From positions 1-56,351 of the forward strand of contig JAITRF010000150.1 in assembly GCA_031288535.1 (NCBI GenBank): DNA of 56,351 nt, written 5' to 3'. The notes beneath the pieces were generated by a model. The model was given only the letters and a program-made list of their open reading frames with translations, was not told the DNA's origin and did not search any database. This document shows, piece after piece, positions 24,654-32,467 of this stretch. The DNA comes from Desulfovibrio sp. GTDB taxonomy: Bacteria; Desulfobacterota; Desulfovibrionia; Desulfovibrionales; Desulfovibrionaceae. Each line of letters starts with the position of its first letter. The stretch's first letter is position 1. The translations under genes and the position numbers were made by a program.

Positions 24654-24869
24654 CTACCGCGAACTGTCGATCAGCGTGCCCTTGCCCTCGTAGGCGGCCG
24701 ACAGTATGGACCGGCTCAGGTGATAGGTATCGCTCACGGCCGCCTGGGCGGAAGTTCCGGACTTTTTTATGCCTATGCCCTTGTTGAGTTTGTTCAAGGT
24801 TCCGGTCACTATGTCCCGGTCGATGCCCGCCTTGACGACCGCTCCCGCGGCATCGGCTGCGTTTTTCAT
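24654..24869 (-). CDS. Small hypothetical protein (71 aa)
   Basis: Starts at ATG 24869 with an excellent GGAGG five bases upstream, which is the main argument that it is real. The protein (MKNAADAAGAVVKAGIDRD...) is small, soluble and Ala/Gly-rich, ends in GTLIDSSR, and carries no known motif. Its general pattern is faintly like small motility- or sporulation-associated proteins, but I cannot assign it. It is divergent from the ABC-cysK operon. Confidence 0.65.
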   Translation of the reverse strand: MKNAADAAGAVVKAGIDRDIVTGTLNKLNKGIGIKKSGTSAQAAVSDTYHLSRSILSAAYEGKGTLIDSSR

Positions 24870-25205
24870 GCCCACCTCCGTTTGGTATTGTGCCCAGTCT
24901 TATCGGCGCGCCAGCGCGATACTTTACCCGCATGCGCATTATATTTCCGCGCGGAAATCCGGTTCCCGCGCGGAAATCCGCAGATGTATTTCGCTCATAA
25001 GCTTATGCGAAAATATTAGTTCACTGCGGACAGCGACGCTATATGATTACTGCGAGACGCCCGCCTGCGGCGGGCACAGCCCCCCGCAACGGCGGGGAGT
25101 TGCGCGGCAAATCCCCGCAGGGTTCGGTAACACCCGCATTTGACCGGCTCCGGCGTGGAGTCCGTGAGCCGCGCATCCAAACCAGCAAGACCAGAGAGGT
25201 CCATT
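24870..25205. other. 336-bp divergent intergenic region before the ABC-cysK operon
   Basis: Contains two close copies of CCGCGCGGAAATCCG (about 24947-24961 and 24966-24980). A GC hairpin GCCCGCCTGCGGCGGGC lies near 25060 and a second GC-rich palindromic stretch near 25080. It is structured enough to hold a leader RNA, but no known riboswitch consensus was recognised. Confidence 0.4.
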
Positions 25206-26201
25206 ATGCTCAAACGCCTGCTCATCCTGCCCCTTGTCGCCGCTGCCGCAACCCTTCTGCCGCTTGCGGCCGGCGCGGCCCGAACCAATGGAAACATCAT
25301 CGTGGCCGACGCCAATTCCACCCATCACCTCAACTTGTACGTGGCCTTCGAAAAAGGCCTGTTCAAAAAGCGCGGGCTGAACGTCGAAATCAAGCAGACC
25401 AGCTCCGGCGTGGCCGCAGTGGTGGGCGGCGAAGCGGATATCGTCTTCAACTGCCCGACCGGCGTCATCACGCCCATAGCCAAAGGGCAGAACATCACCA
25501 TCATCGCCCAGGTAAAAATTCCCTGCACCTCGGTGCTGGTGGCACCGGCGAACAGCCCCTTCAAAAAGCCGGCCGACCTCAAGGGCCAGCAACTGGCCGG
25601 TCTTTCCAACACCTGCTGCGCGGTCATAGCCATCCGCGACACACTGAAACGGCAGTTCAACACGGAGTTCACCCTTACGGCCCTGGCGCCCGGCGCCGCT
25701 CTCGCCGCTTTGGAAGGCAACGCCGTCAAAGGGGCGATCCTGGAGGAGCCCTTTGTGGCCGAAGCCCTACTCTTGAAGGACTCCGCCGGCAAACCCAAGT
25801 ACAAAACCATTTTCGACGGCCGTTCCGACGCGGACGGCGACGGCAAAATCGAACCCAATCTGGCCGGGGAAAATCCGCCCTGCCGCACCATCAACGCGAA
25901 CAAGGATTTTATAAGGGATAACCTTAACGAGGCCAAGGCCTTCGTCGCGGCCATTGACGAAGCGGACAAGCTGATCCGCGCCAATCCCACGGCCGACGAC
26001 ATCGTCGCCATCGCCCACAAGTACGTGCCCAACGTCTCCCGGCAGGCAATCGTGGACAGCAATCCCAAGCTGGGATTCCTGATCAGGCTGGATACGCGCG
26101 GACTGATCGGCTATGCCCAAGATCTGGTCAATCAGGGAACTATTGACAAAAACCCCGGCGACGCGCTCTTTGCGCCGGAATTCAAAGGGATCACCTGGTG
26201 A
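25206..26201 (+). CDS. NitT/TauT-type ABC transporter substrate-binding protein
   Basis: A 331-residue periplasmic protein with a signal peptide (hydrophobic core LLILPLVAAAATLLPLAAG, cleavage near AGA-ART). The mature part resembles SsuA/TauA/ThiY-like binding proteins: NLYVAFEKGLFKKRGLNVEIKQ, then GEADIVFN and SPFKKPADLKGQQLAGL. A CC pair (SNTCCAVIA) sits in the predicted ligand cleft. The operon continues with permease, ATPase and cysK, so a sulfur-containing ligand is plausible but unproven. ATG 25206 has AGAGG upstream. Confidence 0.85.
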   Translation: MLKRLLILPLVAAAATLLPLAAGAARTNGNIIVADANSTHHLNLYVAFEKGLFKKRGLNVEIKQTSSGVAAVVGGEADIVFNCPTGVITPIAKGQNITIIAQVKIPCTSVLVAPANSPFKKPADLKGQQLAGLSNTCCAVIAIRDTLKRQFNTEFTLTALAPGAALAALEGNAVKGAILEEPFVAEALLLKDSAGKPKYKTIFDGRSDADGDGKIEPNLAGENPPCRTINANKDFIRDNLNEAKAFVAAIDEADKLIRANPTADDIVAIAHKYVPNVSRQAIVDSNPKLGFLIRLDTRGLIGYAQDLVNQGTIDKNPGDALFAPEFKGITW

Positions 26202-27028
26202 TCGCCGACCAATATGAGACAAGGGGGATCCGCCGGGTTTTATCGGAACTCGGCGGATTCGCCAAAAACGCACTGGGGAATTTCTTTTCCCCGGAGTTTC
26301 TTTGTCTTCTCATCCCTTTGCTGCTGCTCTGGGAGCTGCTGCCCCGTTCCGGCCTCGTTCCCGAAAGCCTGCTGCCGCGCCTGAGCACCGTGGCGGCGGC
26401 CTTCGGGGACATGCTGGCCCACAAAAACCTTGTCTCACACATCCTCTACAGCATGGGCCGCTTTTTCACGGCCTTCGGCATAGCCGTGGCCCTGGCCGTG
26501 CCCATCGGCCTGCTCATGGGCTGGAACCAGAAAATCAGGGCGATTTTCCTTCCCCTCTGGCAACTTTTGTCGCCCATTCCACCCCCGGCCTGGGTGCCGA
26601 TGACCATCATATTTTTCGGCATCGGCTCGCGTATGCATATTTTCCTTATGTTCATCGGCATCTTCTATCCCGTGCTTTTCAACACCTATCAGGGCATCAA
26701 GGATACGGATCCGCGCTACCTCGCCTCGGCCAGGGTTTTCGGGGCGAGCGAGTTCACCCTGCTGCGCAAGGTTTATTTCTGGCACGCCTTCGGCTCCATC
26801 GTCATGAGCCTTAAGACGGGCGTGGCCATGGGTCTGGTGATGCTGGTCATCGGGGAGGCCTACGGCGGGACCATGGGCATAGGCTATCTTCTCGGACAGG
26901 CCAAGGATTATTTCCTGATCCCGGAGATGATGGTCTGCATGGCCGTGCTGGGCTTTATCGGCTGGTTTCTGATTGAGGTTCTGAAATATCTGGAAATCAA
27001 ACTGGCCGTGTGGAAAGTGGGACGATGA
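26198..27028 (+). CDS. ABC transporter permease (SsuC/TauC-like)
   Basis: A 276-residue inner-membrane protein with about six hydrophobic segments. The BPD_transp_1 coupling loop is ASARVFGASEFTLLRKVYFWHAFGSI. The region IPPPAWVPMTIIFFGIG matches the SsuC/TauC/ThiX group. The GTG start overlaps the stop of the binding-protein gene (GTGA). It acts with the upstream binding protein and the downstream ATPase. Confidence 0.9.
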   Translation: MIADQYETRGIRRVLSELGGFAKNALGNFFSPEFLCLLIPLLLLWELLPRSGLVPESLLPRLSTVAAAFGDMLAHKNLVSHILYSMGRFFTAFGIAVALAVPIGLLMGWNQKIRAIFLPLWQLLSPIPPPAWVPMTIIFFGIGSRMHIFLMFIGIFYPVLFNTYQGIKDTDPRYLASARVFGASEFTLLRKVYFWHAFGSIVMSLKTGVAMGLVMLVIGEAYGGTMGIGYLLGQAKDYFLIPEMMVCMAVLGFIGWFLIEVLKYLEIKLAVWKVGR

Positions 27029-27939
27029 TCGAAGCGCGCGGGATCAGCAAATTTTTTTCCGTGGTCACCGGGAAGGGGCTGGCCGAAGGACTGACGGCCG
27101 TGCTCAACGTGTCCCTGACCATTGAGGACGGCAGGATCGTCAGCCTGCTCGGCCCTTCCGGCTGCGGAAAATCCACCTTTCTGGAAATTCTGGCCGGGCT
27201 TCAGGCCCCGACCGACGGGCAAATCCGGATTGACGGCGAGCTCGTGCTGGAACCCCTTCCCTCGACGCGCAAGGAGATGGAAGAATACAAGCGGCGCTAC
27301 CGCTTCATTTCGCCCCTGGCCAACGGGGTGTTCACCGACCGTCCCAAGCACGACATCGCCATGATTTTTCAGGATTACGCGGTATTCCCCTGGATGACGG
27401 CCGTCCAGAACGTCATCTTCGCCCTGAACATCCGCGCGGCGGACAAAAAAGGCCCCGAGCGGCCCCAGCGTTCGGAAATAAGGGACAAGGCCCGTTTTTA
27501 CCTGAACAAGGCGGGGCTTGCCGGAATGGAAAACAAATACCCCTCCCAGCTTTCCGGCGGCATGCGCCAGCGTCTGGCGCTCGCGCGGGCGCTCTCGGTG
27601 GAGCCGAGAATCATCCTCATGGACGAACCCTTCGCCGCGGTTGACGCCCTGCAGCGGGAAAAACTGCAGGACGACCTGCTGCGCCTGTGGGGCGAGGCGA
27701 AGGCCGGCGGGGCTCCGATTACCATTGTCATGGTCAGCCATGACGTGCAGGAGGCGGTGTTTCTCTCGGACGAGGTGATCGTGTTTTCCCCCGGCCCCGG
27801 CGGCACCATCCGCAACCGCGTCCCGGTGGACGCGCCCCGTCCCCGGGCGCGGACCAGCCCGGCCATCGTGGATATACGGGAGCGCATTCTCGCCATTCTC
27901 CAATACGACATCAACCAGGAAAGCGCGTGCGCGATATGA
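27025..27939 (+). CDS. ABC transporter ATP-binding protein (SsuB/TauB-like)
   Basis: A 304-residue cytosolic ATPase from ATG 27025 (ATGA overlap). Walker A is [10 protein letters not shown] near 45, the Q-loop [11 protein letters not shown], the signature [15 protein letters not shown] and Walker [13 protein letters not shown], with switch His in [14 protein letters not shown]. It is longer than typical SsuB (~255) because of an insert between Walker A and the Q-loop (about residues 80-110, [13 protein letters not shown]...) and a C-terminal extension. Confidence 0.92.
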   Translation: MIEARGISKFFSVVTGKGLAEGLTAVLNVSLTIEDGRIVSLLGPSGCGKSTFLEILAGLQAPTDGQIRIDGELVLEPLPSTRKEMEEYKRRYRFISPLANGVFTDRPKHDIAMIFQDYAVFPWMTAVQNVIFALNIRAADKKGPERPQRSEIRDKARFYLNKAGLAGMENKYPSQLSGGMRQRLALARALSVEPRIILMDEPFAAVDALQREKLQDDLLRLWGEAKAGGAPITIVMVSHDVQEAVFLSDEVIVFSPGPGGTIRNRVPVDAPRPRARTSPAIVDIRERILAILQYDINQESACAI

Positions 27940-28889
27940 ACCGCGCCATTTTATGCCGGGGCAGGATTTACGGGGGCGTTATCGAAACACGCGGCAATAC
28001 GCCCCTGGTGCGTCTTTCCAGGCTGGGGGCGAATCTTCCCGGCGCCATTCTAGCGAAGCTCGAATCCTTCAATCCCATGAACAGCGTCAAGTGCCGCATC
28101 GGCGCGGCCATGCTGGAAGCGGCCGAGCGGGAGGGGAAACTCGGACCCGGCGGCACGGTCATCGAACCCACCTCCGGCAACACGGGCATCGGTCTGGCCT
28201 TCGCCTGCGCCGCCAAAGGCTACAAACTGGTCCTGACCATGCCGGAGACGATGTCCATCGAACGCCGGAAACTTGCGGCCATGCTGGGCGCGGACGTGGT
28301 GCTCACCTCCGGCAAGGACGGCATGCTCGGCTCCGTGCGCAAGGCCAAAGACCTTCTGGCCCAGATTCCCGATTCTTTCATACCCCTGCAGTTCGAGAAC
28401 CCCGCCAACCCGGAGGTCCACCGCCGCACCACAGCGGAGGAAATATGGGTCGATACTGGCGGGAAGGTGGACTGCTTCGTGGCCGGGGTGGGCACCGGCG
28501 GCACCATCACCGGGGTCGGCGAGGTGCTCAAGGAACGCGCGCCGGGGACGAAAATCGTGGCCGTAGAACCGGACGCGTCCCCGGTGCTGTCCGGAGGCAG
28601 ACCCGGCCCCCACCGCATACAGGGCATCGGCGCGGGGTTTGTGCCGAAGATACTCAACCGCGCCATCATCGACGAAATCATCCGGGTGACCAACGAAGAC
28701 GCCATAGCCACGGCGCGGGAGACCGCGCGCCTGGAAGGCGTTCTCACCGGCATTTCCGCCGGGGCCGCCCTGTGGGCGGCCAGGAACATAGCCGCGCGGC
28801 CGGAAAGCGCCGGGAAGAACATCGTGGTCATCCTGCCGGATTCAGGCGAACGCTATCTTTCCACCCAACTTTCCGACATGGAGGGATAA
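27936..28889 (+). CDS. cysK: Cysteine synthase (O-acetylserine sulfhydrylase, CysK type)
   Basis: A 317-residue PLP enzyme making cysteine from O-acetylserine and sulfide. PLP lysine Lys52 lies in [11 protein letters not shown], with Cys after Lys as in Cys[11 protein letters not shown] and [10 protein letters not shown] bind substrate and phosphate, and [10 protein letters not shown] is the C-terminal landmark. The ATG overlaps the ATPase stop (ATGA), so all four genes are coupled. Co-expression with an importer suggests that a sulfur compound or cysteine precursor is imported, but OASS alone does not identify it. Confidence 0.92.
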   Translation: MNRAILCRGRIYGGVIETRGNTPLVRLSRLGANLPGAILAKLESFNPMNSVKCRIGAAMLEAAEREGKLGPGGTVIEPTSGNTGIGLAFACAAKGYKLVLTMPETMSIERRKLAAMLGADVVLTSGKDGMLGSVRKAKDLLAQIPDSFIPLQFENPANPEVHRRTTAEEIWVDTGGKVDCFVAGVGTGGTITGVGEVLKERAPGTKIVAVEPDASPVLSGGRPGPHRIQGIGAGFVPKILNRAIIDEIIRVTNEDAIATARETARLEGVLTGISAGAALWAARNIAARPESAGKNIVVILPDSGERYLSTQLSDMEG

Positions 28890-28893
28890 GCTG

Positions 28894-29670
28894 ATGTCGC
28901 GCACCGTTTCCTTCCTTGCCGCAACCTGTCTTCTGATCGTCTGTCCGGCGGCTTTCGCCCATGCTCCCGACGCTGTCCTCAAGAACAGCGTCGGCATGGA
29001 ATTCGTCCTCATCCCGGCGGGCAGCTTTCAGATGGGTTCGGGCGTTCTGGACGACGAAAAACCGGTCCACCGGGTCGAGATATCCAGGGCCTTTTACTTG
29101 GGCAAACACGAGGTGACGCAGGGGCAATGGACGCAAATCATGGGGAAAAACCCCAGTTGGTTTACGGGGGAGAACCTGCCGGTCGAACAGGTGTTCTGGG
29201 ACGAGGCTCAGGAATTCATCCGCCGTCTGAACCTCAAGGAAGGCCGCGACGGCTATCGTCTGCCCACGGAGGCGGAGTGGGAATACGCGGCCCGGGCTGG
29301 TCTTGATTCCGATCCTTCCGGGGAGGAGTTGGGGGAAATCGCCTGGTATGCGGAAAACGCCGGCGGCGCCACGCACCCTGTGGGAGAGAAAAAGCCCAAC
29401 GCTCTGGGGATTTACGACATGCTGGGCAACGTCAACGAATGGGTGGCGGACTGGTTTTCGAGCGCCTATTACGCGCAAAGCCCCGCCAAAGACCCCGCCG
29501 GGCCGGACTCGGGCACGCTGCGCGTGCGCAGGGGGGGCAGTTGGAGCGACGAGGCGGCGAACTGCCGCCCCGCCCGCCGCTCCTTCGACACGCCGGACAG
29601 CAGCGCCTGCGGCGCTCCCGGCTGCCGTTTCGGCGATCTCGGGTTCCGGGTGCTGCTGACCGTGGAATAG
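28894..29670 (+). CDS. Exported SUMF1/FGE-fold protein without the catalytic Cys pair
   Basis: 258 residues from ATG 28894 with GGAGG upstream, 4 bases after cysK. An N-terminal signal peptide (SFLAATCLLIVCPAAFA) is followed by a complete formylglycine-generating-enzyme-sulfatase domain: MEFVLIPAGSFQMGS, HRVEISRAFYLGKHEVTQGQW, YRLPTEAEWEYAARAG, LGNVNEWVADW and RGGSWSDEA. At the active site (CRPARRSFDTPDSS) the two FGE cysteines align by eye with Ala and Pro, so formylglycine synthesis is unlikely. Many such proteins are lectin-like or scaffolds. The role is unknown. Confidence 0.88.
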   Translation: MSRTVSFLAATCLLIVCPAAFAHAPDAVLKNSVGMEFVLIPAGSFQMGSGVLDDEKPVHRVEISRAFYLGKHEVTQGQWTQIMGKNPSWFTGENLPVEQVFWDEAQEFIRRLNLKEGRDGYRLPTEAEWEYAARAGLDSDPSGEELGEIAWYAENAGGATHPVGEKKPNALGIYDMLGNVNEWVADWFSSAYYAQSPAKDPAGPDSGTLRVRRGGSWSDEAANCRPARRSFDTPDSSACGAPGCRFGDLGFRVLLTVE

Positions 29671-29732
29671 GGAAGACATAGAGCCTCGTTGAGGGGCCGA
29701 CGGACCTCGACTCAAAATCATTTCGCGGACAC

Positions 29733-29901
29733 CAGGGCTGACGCATCTTATTGCGTCAGCCCTGCGGCGATGCGCAAGCATCGCCCGAAGCCGCAGGCTT
29801 CGTAAGGAGCAAGGAGGCTTTGCCGCCGCCGCGAATCTCAAAGCGTATATCATAATATCCTGAATTAACAATATAAAATTTAGATGCGTCAGCCCTGCCG
29901 C
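29733..29901 (+). repeat. Type-2 hairpin element, full copy
   Basis: Starts with GGGCTGACGCA-tcttat-TGCGTCAGCCC and continues with GGCGATGCGCAAGCATCGCC and GAAGCCGCAGGCTTC hairpins. CTCCTTGC-type and GGCTTTGCC boxes follow, then an AT-rich half (TAACAATATAAAATTTAG) ending GATGCGTCAGCCCTGCC. The same element occurs inverted at 49330-49500 and truncated at 36027-36126. Confidence 0.8.
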
Positions 29902-29969
29902 AGACACATTGAGCCCGTTGACGGGGTCTGATATGAAAGACCATGCGGGTCGAACATGGAACTTCTTCA

Positions 29970-30407
29970 ATGAACATCAGGCGTCGGATTTCGTCCGACA
30001 ACCCGGCCCTGCTGGCGTTATGGAAACGCTCCGTCACGGCCAGCCACACATTTTTGACGGAAGACGATATCGGACATATAGAAACGGATGTTGAAACCGT
30101 CTATCTGCCTGCCCTGGAAGTGTGGGCATGCGAATCTTCCGAAGGGAAACTGCTCGGGTTTACAGGGTTGAACGGCACAAAAGTGGAAATGCTGTTCGTC
30201 GAGCCGGCATATCGCGGCCGGGGAGTGGGGAGCCTTTTGCTGGATCATGTCCGACAGCAATATGTAACATTGAGCATAGACGTAAATGCACAAAACACGC
30301 AGGCTCACGGCTTTTACCTGCGCTACGGATTTAAGGAGATTGGGCGTTCCGGGACGGACGATGCCGGGCGGCCATTTCCGCTGATCCGCATGGAATTGAA
30401 AGAGTAA
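29970..30407 (+). CDS. GNAT acetyltransferase (YjaB-like)
   Basis: A 145-residue cytosolic GNAT enzyme. The acetyl-CoA binding motif is FVEPAYRGRGVGSLLLDHV; the beta5 region IDVNAQNTQAHGFYLRYGFKEIGRS is typical. N-terminal LLALWKRSVTASHTFLT closely follows the E. coli YjaB pattern. YjaB-type proteins acetylate poorly defined substrates. The start at ATG 29970 has only a weak ribosome site; an upstream GTG/TTG in frame is possible. It lies directly downstream of a type-2 repeat. Confidence 0.85.
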   Translation: MNIRRRISSDNPALLALWKRSVTASHTFLTEDDIGHIETDVETVYLPALEVWACESSEGKLLGFTGLNGTKVEMLFVEPAYRGRGVGSLLLDHVRQQYVTLSIDVNAQNTQAHGFYLRYGFKEIGRSGTDDAGRPFPLIRMELKE

Positions 30408-30441
30408 ACGCATATATGGCCCCGTCCTGTGGTCAAGGGGG

Positions 30442-30476
30442 GAGCGGTTTATGCGTTTTCAATGTCAAACCGCTCT
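30442..30476. repeat. Type-1 repeat, module A only
   Basis: GAGCGGTTTATGCGTTTTC pairs with GTCAAACCGCTC: a 35-base hairpin like the A module of the larger repeats, placed between two co-oriented genes. Confidence 0.6.
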
Positions 30477-30537
30477 ATGCCGCGCTGGCGTCCGTGCCGA
30501 CATTTTTTTGCTGCAGCCGCGCAGCCCGGAGACGCCC

Positions 30538-31440
30538 ATGCATGTTTACGGCAGCGCCATCCCCGCCGTCCTGGCTTACATCGCCTTCATCCACGTCCTT
30601 GTTTCCCTGCTTGCGCGCCCGGTCGGACGCAAAGATCCGAAAAATCCCCCGGTCTGCCGACGGAACGCGGAAACGGACCTCTTCCGCTCGTCGGACCTTA
30701 CCCGCCCGGACGCCGAACCGAAGAAAACGGCGTCGGATGCCCTGCGCACCGCGCAGGCCGCCCTGTCCGGCCTGCCTCTGACCGCTCTGCCGTCTCTGGC
30801 CGTTTTTCCGCTCCTGCCCGTCGGCAGCCTGCCCCCTCTTGTTCCGGCGGACTTCGGCCTCCTCCTCGCCCTCGGCCTGCTCGGCGCGGCCTTTATCACG
30901 CAACGCAAGCGCCGCGCCGCCTTGGGCGGCCTGGCCTCCCTCGGCCTTGCGGCGGGCACTGCCGCCTTCGTCGCCTGGCGCAGGGGTCTGCCCGGAGCGA
31001 CCTGCGATCCTGGGGTTTTCATGGCCGTCCCCCTGTGGAGCGTACTGGACGGCGTCGGACGTATCGGACTGCTCTGCCTTACGGCCGGACTTCTGATCCT
31101 CACCGGCCGCGCCTTCTCTCCCGAAGATCCGGAAGACCGCAAAGAATCGGAAAAACCCGAAGGCCACGGGAGCAAAAAATCTTTCGCCCGATACGCCCTC
31201 TGCCTGGCGAGCGGGCAATTCACCCTGGCCCTGCTCCAGCCTCTGACCTTCACCCTCCTGCTCCCCTTTGCGCCTCCGGCCCTCACGCTCTGCCTGGATT
31301 TCCTCCTGAACTGGCTCCTGCTCCTTTTTCTGGTCTTCAGGCTCAGACCTTTTGCCGCCTCCTGCGTCAAAGCGGCCTTCATCCCCCCGCTGCTGCTTGC
31401 GGCAGGCGCGTCCCTGTGCCTGATCGACGCCGTTTCGTAG
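30538..31440 (+). CDS. Multi-pass membrane protein of unknown function
   Basis: A 300-residue protein from ATG 30538 (GGAGA upstream). There are about seven hydrophobic segments: near 5-25, 75-95, 100-120, 125-145, 160-200, 235-262 and 268-297. A charged loop lies at 200-225 (PEDPEDRKESEKPEGHG). No transporter or enzyme motif is visible. The pattern faintly recalls NuoH/HycD-type membrane subunits, but their conserved quinone-site glutamates are not recognisable. It precedes the molybdo-enzyme cluster on the same strand, separated by repeats. Confidence 0.75.
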   Translation: MHVYGSAIPAVLAYIAFIHVLVSLLARPVGRKDPKNPPVCRRNAETDLFRSSDLTRPDAEPKKTASDALRTAQAALSGLPLTALPSLAVFPLLPVGSLPPLVPADFGLLLALGLLGAAFITQRKRRAALGGLASLGLAAGTAAFVAWRRGLPGATCDPGVFMAVPLWSVLDGVGRIGLLCLTAGLLILTGRAFSPEDPEDRKESEKPEGHGSKKSFARYALCLASGQFTLALLQPLTFTLLLPFAPPALTLCLDFLLNWLLLLFLVFRLRPFAASCVKAAFIPPLLLAAGASLCLIDAVS

Positions 31441-31457
31441 CCCGTGCGCCTTATAAG

Positions 31458-31665
31458 GCATTTTACGCTTGCGATTGTCGTTTAACGGCGAAAGCCCACC
31501 TGCGCCAATCTTGCGGACGGTGCGAAGCAATGCTTCGCACCGCCGGACATTTCATCGGAATATACTTGCAATGGTGCAATGCTCTATTTCCTCTCGACCT
31601 CGCCGCGCAAGTTTGGCATTCTGCAAGAGCGTTTAACGCTTGAGACGCTTGCTTGACGGCGGCAG
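31458..31665 (-). repeat. Type-1 repeat subfamily b plus extra fragment
   Basis: GCATTTTACGCTTGCGATTG and TCGTTTAACGGCG lead to GGTGCGAAGCAATGCTTCGCACC (inner hairpin), and the copy ends ATGGTGCAATGCTC, inverted relative to its start. This layout (outer GCATTTT...GCAATGC, inner GGTG...CACC hairpin) is shared with 40161-40293. A second partial copy (GAGCGTTTAACGCTTGAG) follows at about 31625-31665. Confidence 0.7.
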
Positions 31666-31703
31666 CCAGGATTGCGGATGGAAACACATTTGCGGTTCCG
31701 ATG

Positions 31704-31729
31704 TTTCAACCATAAAGGAATTTCTGACG
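31704..31729 (+). promoter_or_regulatory. Recurrent translation-initiation motif
   Basis: CATAAAGGAATTTCTGACG, preceded by TTTCAAC. It matches copies at 36173-36199 and 55283-55309, where the same position carries GTG and ATG start codons. Here the codon at the start position is ACG. Confidence 0.5.
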
Positions 31730-32467
31730 AATACCCTCTGGCAAAGAACGGACTTCCTGAAAGCAGGCGATGGCGTCCTGCGTCCGGGCGGCATGGAACT
31801 GACCCGGCGCGGTCTCGCCCTGTGCGCAGGCCTTTGCGGACTTGAATCTTCCGCGCTGGTGCTGGATCTGGGCTGCGGAACGGGGGCGACCCTCGGCCTG
31901 CTGCTGGCCGAAGGCTACCGGGCCTTCGGCCTGGACGAAACCATCCAGCCGGCCCTGAAGGATCGGCCCGGCTGCCGGGACCGGACGGTCCGGGCGGACA
32001 TGGCCCGCCTGCCTCTTGCCGACGAAACGGCGGACGCGCTTCTCGGCGAATGCGTGCTTTCCCTGCTGCCCGACCCGGCGGCCGCCCTCAAGGAATGGCA
32101 CAGGGTGCTGCGCCCCGGCGGGGCGCTGCTCCTGAGCGACTTCCACCTGCGCGAGCCAGAGGCCCCTACTCCGAGGCCAGACGCCCGGCCCGCCGGGTCC
32201 TGCCTCAACATCTCCCTCCCCGGCTCCTGTCTGGACGGCGCGCTTTTCGCGCGGGAATGGGAGGAACTGCTGCGGGGGGCCGGATTTATTCTGCGCGCCA
32301 GCGAGGACCACAGCGCGGGTCTGGCCGCGCTGGCGGCGCGCCTCGTCTGGTACGGGCAGGGGGACTTGCCCGAAATCTTCGGGCTCCGTTCCCCCGGCAA
32401 AAACCGGACCTGCGGCGTGCGTCGCTATGGATACGGGTTGTGGGCGGCGCAAAAGATGGCCGAATGA
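31727..32467 (+). CDS. SAM-dependent methyltransferase of the molybdo-enzyme cluster (DVU_1556-like)
   Basis: 246 residues if started at ACG 31727, the position where related leader motifs carry ATG or GTG. No ATG precedes the conserved LRPGGMELTRRGLAL region; the first internal ATG (31793) would remove part of it. The class I methyltransferase fold is shown by VLDLGCGTGATLG near 45, ADMARLPLADETAD and VLRPGGALLLSDFHLRE. The substrate is unknown. The stop overlaps the ligase start (ATGA). From memory it belongs with the group named DVU_1556 family methyltransferase near molybdenum hydroxylase genes. Confidence 0.8.
   Translation, partial: TNTLWQRTDFLKAGDGVLRPGGMELTRRGLALCAGLCGLESSALVLDLGCGTGATLGLLLAEGYRAFGLDETIQPALKDRPGCRDRTVRADMARLPLADETADALLGECVLSLLPDPAAALKEWHRVLRPGGALLLSDFHLREPEAPTPRPDARPAGSCLNISLPGSCLDGALFAREWEELLRGAGFILRASEDHSAGLAALAARLVWYGQGDLPEIFGLRSPGKNRTCGVRRYGYGLWAAQKMAE

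Noticed and set aside
25020..25205. Riboswitch in the leader of the ABC-cysK operon (SAM, cobalamin or molybdenum type)
   Set aside because: The region is GC-rich and structured, but none of the conserved cores I know was recognised; a covariance search would be needed to say more.
28894..29670. Active formylglycine-generating enzyme (sulfatase activator)
   Set aside because: The two copper-binding cysteines align by eye with Ala and Pro, the protein has a signal peptide, and no sulfatase gene is in the window.
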